Assembly: GCA_947591115.1 (NCBI GenBank)
Contig: CANQCX010000019.1
Span: 1-16,800, forward strand
Direction: 5' to 3'
Source: an uncultured Lachnospiraceae bacterium
Lineage (GTDB): Bacteria > Bacillota > Clostridia > Lachnospirales > Lachnospiraceae
DNA: 16,800 bases
Shown here: positions 1 to 7,084 of the stretch, one piece after another
Position numbering within the stretch: position 1 is the stretch's first letter
How the letters are laid out: each line of letters starts with the position of its first letter
The notes under the pieces: generated by a model
Database searches by the model: none
Told to the model about the DNA's origin: nothing
What the model saw: only the letters and a program-made list of their open reading frames with translations
Made by a program: the position numbers and the translations under genes

Positions 1-343
1 GCAGGGCGCGGACGGTATTTTCGATCGCGGCTTCGACTAACTGCATTTGCTCGATGCGGTCCTGCACCAGCTTTTTCTGCAGACGGAGCGAAGACAGCAG
101 AAGACCGAGGTCCATATCGCCGATGGTCATTTCACGAATGTCGTCCAGTGAGAAACCCAGATATTTTAAAAGCAGGATCTGCTGCAGACGGGCAAAATCG
201 GAATCGGTATAAAAACGCGCGCCGGAAGGATTGACATAGGACGGTTTTAGGATATTCTGCTTGTCATAAAAACGGATCGTGCGTATCGATACCTGAGCCA
301 TACGGGCGAATTCGCCTGAGGAATAATAACCGGAAAGTTTCAT
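1..343 (-). CDS. MerR-family transcriptional regulator (3' end outside window)
   Basis: I translated this from the complement, starting at the ATG at 343-341; 114 residues are visible and the C-terminus runs off the left edge. An AAGGAT-like ribosome binding site lies just upstream of the ATG. Residues about 7-28 form the winged helix-turn-helix typical of MerR proteins (GEFARMAQVSIRTIRFYD), followed by the wing (NPSGARFY, 38-45) and a second helical pair (LQQILLLKYLGFSLDDI). Residues about 85-114 form a long amphipathic helix, the expected antiparallel coiled-coil dimer interface. MerR proteins bind dyads between unusually spaced -35 and -10 elements and activate by twisting the DNA. The effector-binding domain lies outside the window, so the signal cannot be named; no metal-binding cysteines are visible in the part seen, which argues against a MerR/CueR metal sensor but does not exclude it. 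It is divergent from the glycan module at 518-5257, which makes it a candidate regulator of that module or of itself. Confidence 0.93.
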   Translation of the reverse strand, partial: MKLSGYYSSGEFARMAQVSIRTIRFYDKQNILKPSYVNPSGARFYTDSDFARLQQILLLKYLGFSLDDIREMTIGDMDLGLLLSSLRLQKKLVQDRIEQMQLVEAAIENTVRAL

Positions 344-393
344 AGATAATCCTTCTTTTTCAACATGATCGTCATCCGTAGATGCCTGTAACG

Positions 394-422
394 ATTATAA
401 TACGGAAAAGGAGATCCGTAAA
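394..422 (-). promoter_or_regulatory. Probable promoter of the MerR-family gene
   Basis: On the minus strand the -10 is a perfect TATAAT (complement of 394-399). A -35-like TTTACG (complement of 417-422) lies 17 bases further upstream, matching 4 of 6 consensus positions. The leader to the ATG at 343 is about 45 bases. The TACGGA inverted repeat at 401-420 fills the spacer, as expected for an autoregulated MerR-type promoter. The assignment rests on consensus matching only. Confidence 0.55.
401..420. repeat. 20-bp inverted repeat, candidate operator in the MerR promoter
   Basis: TACGGA (401-406) and TCCGTA (415-420) are perfect 6-base inverted half-sites separated by 8 bases. The repeat lies between the -10 and -35 elements of the minus-strand promoter, where MerR-family dimers usually bind. 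A further TCCGTA occurs at 375-380 on the leader side of the -10, so there may be a second half-site. Operator function is inferred. Confidence 0.5.
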
Positions 423-471
423 GGAAAAGCAGTCCGAACTTTAGAAAACGTTAAGAAAAGATTTTGACTGT

Positions 472-497
472 CCTCTTGAAATCGTCGCCTTAAGAGG
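472..497. repeat. 26-bp inverted repeat upstream of the glycan module, candidate operator
   Basis: CCTCTT (472-477) and AAGAGG (492-497) are perfect 6-base inverted half-sites with 14 bases between them; pairing extends imperfectly inward (GAA against CTT). The repeat begins at the putative -35 element and ends just before the putative -10 at 499-504, which is the position of a MerR-type or repressor operator. Its sequence is unrelated to the repeat at 401-420, so the two sites may be read by different proteins. Confidence 0.45.
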
Positions 498-504
498 GTA
501 CACT
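476..504 (+). promoter_or_regulatory. Possible promoter of the glycan module
   Basis: TTGAAA (476-481) and TACACT (499-504) are separated by 17 bases and each match the sigma-A consensus at 4 of 6 positions. Transcription would start near 511. That leaves almost no leader before the TTG at 518 and fits better with translation starting at TTG 527 or ATG 533. The promoter and the chosen start are therefore in mild conflict, and one of them may be wrong. Confidence 0.4.
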
Positions 505-517
505 TAGGAAAGGAAAG

Positions 518-2476
518 TTGGTACATTTGCTTATGGATAAAAATAAACTCTGGAGAAAACAGCATAACGACGACAGGGACAGGCATGGATATCAGGATCA
601 TCTGGAAATGTATATGGGCGATGACCGGCAGTGGATCGTAAGGGCGCTGATGCTTGCCTTTGTGGATATCTGCACGATCGCCAGCGGTTACTTTTTGGCG
701 CTGTATATCCGGTTTGACTTCGTTTATCAGCATATTCCGGAAATTTATCTGGACAATTACATTCATTTTATGCCGGCGTACATCGCATGCGCGATCGTCA
801 TTTTTTATATCTGCCGGCTGTATCACAGTATTTGGAGATTTGCCAGTGTCAGCGAGTTTACGCATATCATCATTGCGTTTCTGCTGCTGCAGATTCCGGC
901 TCTGTTTATTCATTATGTGTTAAAGATCTACATGCCGTATGCGTTCTGGCTGGTCGGTTTCATGGTAAGCTTTTCGTTTGTGGTTATCAGCCGGTTTTCG
1001 TACCGTTTTTTGCGGAGCGGACAAAAGATGCTCGAACAGCGGGCGAAGAATTACGGCTGTGAGAGGGTAATGATCATCGGCGCGGGCAGCGCCGGAAAGA
1101 TGCTGATCCATGAACTGATCATGAGCTCCCACCTTTCCGCGAAGGCATGCTGCATTATTGACGACAATCCCGCGAAAAAGAACCGTTTCTTGGAGGGAGT
1201 GCCGATCGTCGGCAACCGGTATGATATTCCGGAGATGGTGGAAAAATACGAGATTACAAAAATCATTTACGCGGTTCCGACCACGACGGGAAAAGACCGC
1301 AAAGAGATTTTAAACATATGCGGCGAGACCGGATGCAAGGTACAGGTGGTGCCGGGCATCTATCAGATGGTGGACGGCAAGGTGTCCGTATCCCGTCTGC
1401 GCTCGGTGGGGATTGAAGACCTGCTTGGCAGGGACGAGGTGGTCGTAGACAACGACCAGATTCATTCTTTTCTGGAAGGCAAGGTTGTGATGGTTACCGG
1501 AGGCGGAGGCTCGATCGGAAGCGAGCTGTGCCGCCAGATCGCAAGGGAGAATCCGAAGCAGCTTTTGATCTTTGATATCTATGAAAACAATGCGTACCAG
1601 ATCCAGCAGGAGCTGAAGCGCAAATATAAAAACCTGCGGTTTGAAACCCTGATCGGTTCGGTGCGCAATACCAACCGTCTTTCGGATATTTTTCAGAAAT
1701 ACCATCCGGACATTATTTATCACGCCGCGGCGCACAAGCATGTTCCGCTCATGGAGGAAAGTCCGAATGAAGCGATCAAAAATAACGTGATCGGGACTTA
1801 TAAACTGGCAAAAGCCGCCGCAGAATATGGAGTAAAGAGATTCGTGATGATTTCTACGGACAAGGCGGTCAATCCGACCAATATCATGGGCGCCTCCAAA
1901 CGGCTGTGCGAAATGGTTATCCAGATGATGAACCGCAGGACCAATACGGATTTTGTGGCGGTACGCTTCGGAAACGTATTGGGAAGCAACGGAAGCGTCA
2001 TTCCGCTGTTTCAAAAGCAGATCGCGGAGGGCGGTCCGGTAACGGTTACCGATCCGCGTATCATCCGCTATTTCATGACGATTCCGGAAGCGGTTGCGCT
2101 GGTTCTTCAGGCCGGTCTTTATGCAAAAGGCGGAGAAATCTTTGTTTTGGATATGGGAGATCCGGTTAAGATTGACGATATGGCAAGGAATCTGATCCGG
2201 CTGTCCGGATATGAGCCGGACGTGGACATTCAGATCGAGTATACGGGACTTCGGCCGGGCGAGAAGCTGTATGAGGAAATGCTGATGAGCGAAGAAGGAC
2301 TGAAGGAGACGCCGAACAAGCTGATCCATATCGGAGAACCGATAGAAATGGACGACGATGCATTTTGCCGGCAGCTTGAGGAGCTGGAAGAAGCATGTAC
2401 CTCGGAGCGGCCGGATATCAAGCGGATCGTAGCCGGAATCGTAAAAACGTACCATCCGGACGAGGCGGCGGAGTAA
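518..2476 (+). CDS. Membrane nucleotide-sugar 4,6-dehydratase (PglF/WbpM/CapD type)
   Basis: Probable UDP-GlcNAc 4,6-dehydratase giving UDP-4-keto-6-deoxy-HexNAc on the cytoplasmic face of the membrane, 652 residues, the usual length of the long form. Residues about 42-165 hold four hydrophobic segments. A first Rossmann domain begins at 184 (VMIIGAGSAGKML). The catalytic SDR domain begins at 323 (VVMVTGGGGSIGSE, NAD binding). The motif STDKAVNPTNIMGASKR (446-462) carries the Ser-Met-Lys catalytic arrangement, Met457 standing where most SDRs have Tyr; this is characteristic of WbpM/PglF. RPGEKLYEE (579-587) is also conserved in the family. The start is uncertain: TTG 518 has AGGA at 506-509 with 8-base spacing, TTG 527 and ATG 533 are in frame, and ATG 533 would give 647 residues but has a poorly spaced ribosome site. 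It is the first gene of a four-gene module; the aminotransferase that would use its product begins 48 bases later. Confidence 0.95.
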   Translation: MVHLLMDKNKLWRKQHNDDRDRHGYQDHLEMYMGDDRQWIVRALMLAFVDICTIASGYFLALYIRFDFVYQHIPEIYLDNYIHFMPAYIACAIVIFYICRLYHSIWRFASVSEFTHIIIAFLLLQIPALFIHYVLKIYMPYAFWLVGFMVSFSFVVISRFSYRFLRSGQKMLEQRAKNYGCERVMIIGAGSAGKMLIHELIMSSHLSAKACCIIDDNPAKKNRFLEGVPIVGNRYDIPEMVEKYEITKIIYAVPTTTGKDRKEILNICGETGCKVQVVPGIYQMVDGKVSVSRLRSVGIEDLLGRDEVVVDNDQIHSFLEGKVVMVTGGGGSIGSELCRQIARENPKQLLIFDIYENNAYQIQQELKRKYKNLRFETLIGSVRNTNRLSDIFQKYHPDIIYHAAAHKHVPLMEESPNEAIKNNVIGTYKLAKAAAEYGVKRFVMISTDKAVNPTNIMGASKRLCEMVIQMMNRRTNTDFVAVRFGNVLGSNGSVIPLFQKQIAEGGPVTVTDPRIIRYFMTIPEAVALVLQAGLYAKGGEIFVLDMGDPVKIDDMARNLIRLSGYEPDVDIQIEYTGLRPGEKLYEEMLMSEEGLKETPNKLIHIGEPIEMDDDAFCRQLEELEEACTSERPDIKRIVAGIVKTYHPDEAAE

Positions 2477-2524
2477 AAGCCGGTACGCGGGAAGCGGATC
2501 GAGAAAGATTTGAGGATATGGAGC

Positions 2525-3730
2525 ATGGAGAAAAGAACGATTTCCTTTTCGCCTCCGGACATTACGGAGGCAGAAATAGAGGCGGTGGCGGCAGTGCTGA
2601 AGAGCGGCTGGATTACCACAGGTCCGAAAACCAAACTTTTTGAACAGCGTATTGCAGAATACTGCGGCACGAAGAAAGCGGTCTGCATGTCGTCCGCAAC
2701 CGCCTGCATGGAATCCCTTCTGCGTTTATTGGGCGTCGGACCGGGAGACGAGGTTATTACCAGCGCATACACCTATACGGCGTCCGCCAGTCCGGTGGTG
2801 CATGTCGGGGCAAAGCTGGTGCTGATCGATACGGCAAAGGATTCCTTTGAAATGGATTATGAGCAGATGGAAGCGGCAATTACGGAAAACACCAAAGTCA
2901 TTATTCCGGTCGATATCGGCGGAGTGCTGTGCGATTATCAGCGGATCTATGAGATCGTGGAGCGCAAACGAGCACTTTTTTGTCCGAAAACTCCGCTGCA
3001 GGAGGCGTTCGGCAGAGTAATCGTAGCGGCGGATTCCGCACATGGCTTCGGCGCGGTACAAGGAACAAGGACCTCCGGCGCGATTGCGGACTTTACCTCC
3101 TTTTCTTTTCATGCGGTAAAAAATCTGACGACCGCAGAAGGAGGCGCGCTGACGTGGCGGCAGGCCGACGGAATAGACGACGAGGATATCTATCAGCAGT
3201 TTATGCTGCTTTCCCTCCATGGACAGTCGAAGGACGCTTTGCACAAGGATCAGGCGGGGGCGTGGGAATACGATGTGATCACGCCCGCTTACAAGTGCAA
3301 TATGACGGACATTATGGCGGCGATCGGACTGGTGCAGCTTGAGCGCTATCCGAAGCTGCTGGCGCGCAGAAAAGAAATCATCCGACGGTACGATGATGCC
3401 TTTTTGAAGCTTGGATGGCGTATGCTTCTTCATGAAACAAAAGACAACCATTCCAGCGGCCATTTGTATCTTTTGCGGATTCCAACGCTGGACGAAAAAG
3501 GAAGAAATGATGTCATCTCTGAACTGGCGGAGCGCGGGATTGCAGCAAACGTGCATTATAAGCCGCTTCCGATGATGACGGCATACCGTAACATGGGCTT
3601 TTCCATCGAGCAGTACCCGAATGCGCATGCCCAGTATGTCAATGAGCTTACGCTTCCGCTCCATACCTGCCTGTCGGATGAAGACGTTGCATATATCATT
3701 GAAAATTTAACGGAGATTTGTCATGGGTAG
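2525..3730 (+). CDS. DegT/DnrJ/EryC1-family PLP sugar aminotransferase (PglE-like)
   Basis: Predicted to transfer an amino group, usually from glutamate, to C4 of the keto sugar made by the preceding dehydratase, giving a UDP-4-amino-4,6-dideoxy-HexNAc. It has 401 residues, slightly longer than the usual 370-390. The PLP-binding Lys is Lys199 in SFHAVKNLTTAEGGAL, and DSAHGFGA (170-177) supplies the Asp that contacts the pyridine nitrogen. The N-terminal GWITTGPKTKLFE (28-40) and C-terminal NVHYKPL (342-348) are family hallmarks. The region about 137-165 is longer than in many relatives. The ATG at 2525 is preferred because GAGGA at 2512-2516 lies 8 bases upstream; an in-frame TTG at 2510 would add five residues but has no good site. 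The end overlaps the next gene by 8 bases. Amino acceptor position and stereochemistry cannot be read from sequence. Confidence 0.94.
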   Translation: MEKRTISFSPPDITEAEIEAVAAVLKSGWITTGPKTKLFEQRIAEYCGTKKAVCMSSATACMESLLRLLGVGPGDEVITSAYTYTASASPVVHVGAKLVLIDTAKDSFEMDYEQMEAAITENTKVIIPVDIGGVLCDYQRIYEIVERKRALFCPKTPLQEAFGRVIVAADSAHGFGAVQGTRTSGAIADFTSFSFHAVKNLTTAEGGALTWRQADGIDDEDIYQQFMLLSLHGQSKDALHKDQAGAWEYDVITPAYKCNMTDIMAAIGLVQLERYPKLLARRKEIIRRYDDAFLKLGWRMLLHETKDNHSSGHLYLLRIPTLDEKGRNDVISELAERGIAANVHYKPLPMMTAYRNMGFSIEQYPNAHAQYVNELTLPLHTCLSDEDVAYIIENLTEICHG

Positions 3731-4433
3731 ATTACGGTCATGGGAGAAGCTGCCGGAATATCTAAAAACAAAAGAAGTGCGGGAATACTATCTGGCGCTG
3801 GAAAAAAAACAGGCCGGTCTTTTTCTGAAAAGAGGCTTTGACGTGGGAATGTCGCTGCTCCTTTTGATCCTTCTGCTTCCGGTATTTGCGGTATTGGCTG
3901 TCTGGATCAAAGCGGATAGTAAAGGTCCGGTCTTTTTCCGGCAGATCAGGATTACCCAGTACGGAAGGCGGTTTCACATCATAAAATTCCGCACGATGGT
4001 ACAGGATGCGGCGCAAAAAGGAAGTCAGGTTACGGTAGGCGGCGACGCGCGGATCACAAAAGCGGGAATCATCCTCCGCAGGTACCGGCTGGATGAACTG
4101 CCGCAGTTGATCAACATTCTGCTTGGAGATATGAGTTTTGTAGGGACAAGACCGGAAGTGGAAAAATATGTCCGCGGATATACAAAAGAAATGATGGCGA
4201 CGCTGCTGCTTCCGGCAGGGATTACCAGCGAAGCCAGTATTGCATACAAGGATGAGGACCAGCTTCTGGCGGGAGTATCGGATGTTGACAAAACCTATCT
4301 GGAAGAGGTTTTGCCGCAGAAAATGAAATACAATTTGTCCTACCTGAAACGTTTTTCCTGTCTGCTGGATCTGAAGATCTGCATAAATACCATTACCGGC
4401 GTATTCCGGACAAACGGAGGTCAAAAGGGATGA
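3723..4433 (+). CDS. Monotopic phosphoglycosyl transferase (bacterial sugar transferase, PglC type)
   Basis: Transfers a phospho-sugar from a UDP-sugar to undecaprenyl phosphate and so starts lipid-linked glycan assembly. It has 236 residues, close to the minimal PglC form and lacking the extra membrane domain of WbaP-type enzymes. Residues 36-63 form a basic-flanked hydrophobic hairpin with a central Pro53, matching the re-entrant membrane helix. The core motifs follow: GPVFFRQIR (68-76), FHIIKFRTM (84-92), the catalytic Asp-Glu pair in RLDELPQLIN (D124, E125), and GDMSFVGTRPE (135-145), where Thr stands in the usual GPRP position. The ATG has GGAG at 3712-3715. Its start overlaps the aminotransferase end by 8 bases and its stop overlaps the next start (ATGA), so the three are probably translationally coupled. 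The context suggests its substrate is the amino-dideoxy sugar or its acetylated form. Confidence 0.95.
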   Translation: MGRLRSWEKLPEYLKTKEVREYYLALEKKQAGLFLKRGFDVGMSLLLLILLLPVFAVLAVWIKADSKGPVFFRQIRITQYGRRFHIIKFRTMVQDAAQKGSQVTVGGDARITKAGIILRRYRLDELPQLINILLGDMSFVGTRPEVEKYVRGYTKEMMATLLLPAGITSEASIAYKDEDQLLAGVSDVDKTYLEEVLPQKMKYNLSYLKRFSCLLDLKICINTITGVFRTNGGQKG

Positions 4434-5257
4434 ATCAGCCGTTCAGCGTACTGATGTCGCTCTATCAGAAAGAAAAACCGGAAAACCTGCGGGAGTGTCT
4501 GGAAAGCCTGTGGAACCAGACGGCGCTTCCGGCGGAGATCGTGATTGTAGAGGACGGGCCGCTGACGCCGGAGCTTTTCGGGGTTTTGGACGAATTTATG
4601 CAGCGGAGGGCCGACGCTCCAATTATCCGTCCGGTAAAGCTTGCCCAAAACAGGGGACTGGGACTGGCGCTGGCGGAGGGCATGAAGCACTGTACGCATT
4701 CGCTGGTGGCACGCATGGACACAGACGATATTTCCGCTCCGGAACGGTTTCAAAAACAACTGGAAATGTTTCGAAAAGATCCGGCGCTGGACGTGGCGGG
4801 AGGATGGATCGCGGAATTTTCTAAGGATCCTGAGCATCCGGAGTGCGTGCGGGAGGTTCCGCTTACGCAGAAGGAGATTTATCAGTATCAGAGGCGCAGG
4901 GATGCCCTCAACCATGTATCGGTCATGTTTAAAAAAGCAGCGGTCTTGGCAGCGGGAAATTATCAGGATGCGCTTTTAATGGAAGATTCCCTTTTATGGG
5001 CCAATATGATAAAAAACCATGCGCGTATGGCAAATCTTCCGGAAATCCTTGTCTATGTCCGTACCGGAGAGGATATGTTAAAGCGAAGGGGCGGACTGGA
5101 TTATTTCCGCAAATATCGGGCGGGGCGGAAAAAGATCCTGCGGACCGGAACGATCAGCCGGTGGGATTACCTGCTTACGGTTACGGTGCAATTTTCCGTC
5201 TGCGTGATGCCGCTTGGACTGCGCCGTTTCTTTTTCCGGAAAATATTGCGAAAGTAA
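4430..5257 (+). CDS. Family 2 glycosyltransferase
   Basis: A 275-residue GT-A fold enzyme that would add a sugar to the lipid-linked product of the preceding transferase, in the cytoplasm. FSVLMSLYQKEKPENLRECL (5-24) is the family 2 nucleotide-binding start, VIVEDGP (38-44) the uridine-binding strand, and RMDTDD (95-100) the metal-binding DXD region. The acidic MEDSLLW (184-190) is the likely site of the catalytic base. Residues about 247-264 are hydrophobic and flanked by basic residues, suggesting association with the membrane. The sequence resembles the AmsE-like glycosyltransferases of exopolysaccharide loci, but donor and acceptor cannot be predicted. GGAGG at 4416-4420 precedes the ATG, which overlaps the stop of the previous gene. 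It is the last gene of the module; I see no clear terminator after it. Confidence 0.93.
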   Translation: MNQPFSVLMSLYQKEKPENLRECLESLWNQTALPAEIVIVEDGPLTPELFGVLDEFMQRRADAPIIRPVKLAQNRGLGLALAEGMKHCTHSLVARMDTDDISAPERFQKQLEMFRKDPALDVAGGWIAEFSKDPEHPECVREVPLTQKEIYQYQRRRDALNHVSVMFKKAAVLAAGNYQDALLMEDSLLWANMIKNHARMANLPEILVYVRTGEDMLKRRGGLDYFRKYRAGRKKILRTGTISRWDYLLTVTVQFSVCVMPLGLRRFFFRKILRK

Positions 5258-5259
5258 AC

Positions 5260-5288
5260 TTTTCAAAAAGAGGCAGTTGTGATAAAAT
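5260..5288 (+). promoter_or_regulatory. Promoter of the phosphoglucomutase gene, extended -10 type
   Basis: TTTTCA (5260-5265, 4 of 6 consensus positions) and TAAAAT (5283-5288, 5 of 6) are separated by 17 bases. A TG at 5280-5281 gives an extended -10 (TGATAAAAT). Transcription would start around 5295, leaving a leader of about 50 bases. It begins three bases after the stop codon of the preceding gene. Confidence 0.6.
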
Positions 5289-5289
5289 A

Positions 5290-5308
5290 GCAGGAGTAAC
5301 GTTCCTGC
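5290..5308. repeat. 19-bp dyad at the predicted start of transcription
   Basis: GCAGGA (5290-5295) and TCCTGC (5303-5308) are perfect inverted half-sites around a 7-base centre that contains AACGTT. The dyad lies immediately after the -10 element, a common position for a repressor operator; it could also form a small hairpin at the 5' end of the mRNA. No function is shown. Confidence 0.4.
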
Positions 5309-5346
5309 AGCCAGACGTGAATCATAAAAACAGGAGGATGGAAGAT

Positions 5347-7071
5347 ATGGATTATTACAGCGAATATCAAAAATGGTGTACCGACGCTTATTTTGATGAG
5401 GAAACGAAAGCGGAGCTTGCCGCAATTGCAGATGATAAAGAGGAGATCGAAGATCGCTTCTACCGGACATTGGAGTTTGGAACGGCGGGACTGCGCGGAG
5501 TGATCGGCGCGGGAACGAACCGCATGAATATCTATACCGTACGGCAGGCGACACAGGGACTTGCCAATTATATCCTTTCCCGCAACGGACAGGATCGGGG
5601 AGTTGCAATTGCACATGATTCCCGTCTGATGCACGATGAATTTACCGACGCGGCGGCGCTCTGTCTTGCGGCGAACGGCATTAAAGCCTATGTTTTTCCG
5701 GAGTTGCGTCCGGTGCCGGAGCTTTCCTTTGCGGTGCGCCAGCTTGGATGTATTGCAGGAATCGTCATTACCGCAAGCCACAATCCGCGGGAATACAACG
5801 GTTACAAGGTTTACTGGGAGGACGGCGCGCAGATCACGCCTCCGCATGACGGAAATATCATGGCGGAAGTTGCAAAAGTGACGTCTTTTGACATGGTTAA
5901 GACGATGGATAAAAAAGAAGCGCAGAAAGCCGGCCTGTATATTACCATTGGAAACGAAATTGACGAGGCTTATTTCGAACAGCTCCGCAGCCTTTCCATT
6001 CATCCGGAGATTATCAAACAGATGGCGAAGGACATCCGCATCGTATACTCCCCGCTTCATGGAACCGGACTGGTACCGGTAAAGCGCGTATTGGATGACC
6101 TCGGCTTTGAAAACGTCTATATTGAGCCGCAGCAGGCGGTTCCGGACGGACATTTCCCGACGGTTCCGTACCCGAATCCGGAGAATCCGGACGCATGGGA
6201 GCTGGCGCTGAAGCTGGCAAAGGAAAAGGATGCCGATCTGGTATTGACGACGGATCCGGATGCCGACCGGCTCGGCGTATACTGCAAAGATACCAAGACA
6301 GGGGAATACGTCAGCTTTACGGGCAATATGTCCGGTATGCTCATTGCAGAGTACATTTTAAGTGAAAAGACCAAAAACGGCACGATGCCGGAAAATCCTG
6401 CCTTGATCGAGACGATCGTTACAACGGACATGGCAAAAGCCATCGCGGCGGCATACGGCGTCCGTCTGATCGAGGTGCTGACCGGATTTAAATATATCGG
6501 AGAACAGATCCGGCTCTTTGAAGAAACAGGAAGCAATCATTACGTCTTTGGACTGGAGGAAAGCTACGGCTGTCTTCCGGGAACCTATGCAAGGGACAAA
6601 GACGCACCGGCGGCGGTTACCATGCTCTGCGAGGTTGCCGCATACTATAAGGCGCAGGGAAAGACGCTTTGGGACGCTATGATCGACCTCTATGAAAAAT
6701 ACGGATATTATCGGGAGGATCTGGCGACACTGACGCTGAAGGGAATCGACGGAGCGGCGCAGATTCAGGAGATCATGGCGAGAGCGCGCGAAAACGTACC
6801 GGCTGTTATCGGAGATTACGAGGTGCTTGCCGTACGCGATTACAAGGCGGATACCCGTAAGGATATGAAGACGGGAGAGGTTTCCAAAACAGGACTTCCA
6901 TCCTCAAATGTATTGTATTACGAACTGAGTCGTGATGCATGGTGCTGCGTGCGGCCTTCCGGAACGGAGCCGAAGATCAAATTCTATTTCGGAGTAAAAG
7001 GCACGTCTTTGGAGGATTCTAAGGCGCAGGTAGAAGCATTAAAGAAGGATATGCTGAAGATTTTTGAATAA
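5347..7071 (+). CDS. pgcA: Alpha-phosphoglucomutase / phosphohexomutase
   Basis: Interconverts glucose-6-phosphate and glucose-1-phosphate through a phosphoserine enzyme, feeding UDP-glucose and envelope polysaccharide synthesis in the cytoplasm. It has 574 residues, the length of the Bacillus PgcA/YhxB type. All four active-site loops are visible: the phosphoserine loop TASHNPREYNGYK (142-154, Ser144), the Mg-binding TTDPDADRLG (301-310, Asp303, 305 and 307), the sugar-binding GLEESYG (402-408), and the phosphate-binding RPSGTEPKIKF (536-546). The reading frame is open further upstream, but ATG 5347 is the start because AGGAGG at 5332-5337 lies 9 bases before it; the ATG at 5338 touches the AGGAGG. 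Some members also act on mannose or glucosamine phosphates, so activity on GlcNAc phosphates for the pyrophosphorylase at 8524 is possible but unproven. Confidence 0.96.
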   Translation: MDYYSEYQKWCTDAYFDEETKAELAAIADDKEEIEDRFYRTLEFGTAGLRGVIGAGTNRMNIYTVRQATQGLANYILSRNGQDRGVAIAHDSRLMHDEFTDAAALCLAANGIKAYVFPELRPVPELSFAVRQLGCIAGIVITASHNPREYNGYKVYWEDGAQITPPHDGNIMAEVAKVTSFDMVKTMDKKEAQKAGLYITIGNEIDEAYFEQLRSLSIHPEIIKQMAKDIRIVYSPLHGTGLVPVKRVLDDLGFENVYIEPQQAVPDGHFPTVPYPNPENPDAWELALKLAKEKDADLVLTTDPDADRLGVYCKDTKTGEYVSFTGNMSGMLIAEYILSEKTKNGTMPENPALIETIVTTDMAKAIAAAYGVRLIEVLTGFKYIGEQIRLFEETGSNHYVFGLEESYGCLPGTYARDKDAPAAVTMLCEVAAYYKAQGKTLWDAMIDLYEKYGYYREDLATLTLKGIDGAAQIQEIMARARENVPAVIGDYEVLAVRDYKADTRKDMKTGEVSKTGLPSSNVLYYELSRDAWCCVRPSGTEPKIKFYFGVKGTSLEDSKAQVEALKKDMLKIFE

Positions 7072-7084
7072 GTAGGATAAGTCT

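Noticed and set aside
464..469. TTGACT as an alternative -35 for the glycan module
   Set aside because: No acceptable -10 lies 16-19 bases downstream; the distance to TACACT is 29 bases, too long even for MerR-type promoters.
1310..2455. Long open minus-strand frame of about 380 codons inside the dehydratase gene
   Set aside because: It is the antisense shadow of a clearly conserved gene; its translation shows no domain motif and it has no ribosome site.
2726..3664. Minus-strand frame of about 310 codons opposite the aminotransferase
   Set aside because: Antisense shadow; basic, His- and Arg-rich translation with no recognisable fold, opposite a strong PLP enzyme.
5248..5270. AAAGT/ACTTT hairpin at the end of the glycosyltransferase gene as a terminator
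   Set aside because: The stem is five bases, overlaps the stop codon and lacks a T run; it also overlaps the next promoter.
4996..5346. In-frame upstream extension of the phosphoglucomutase
   Set aside because: It overlaps the glycosyltransferase gene, lacks a ribosome site, and homology and AGGAGG both place the start at 5347.
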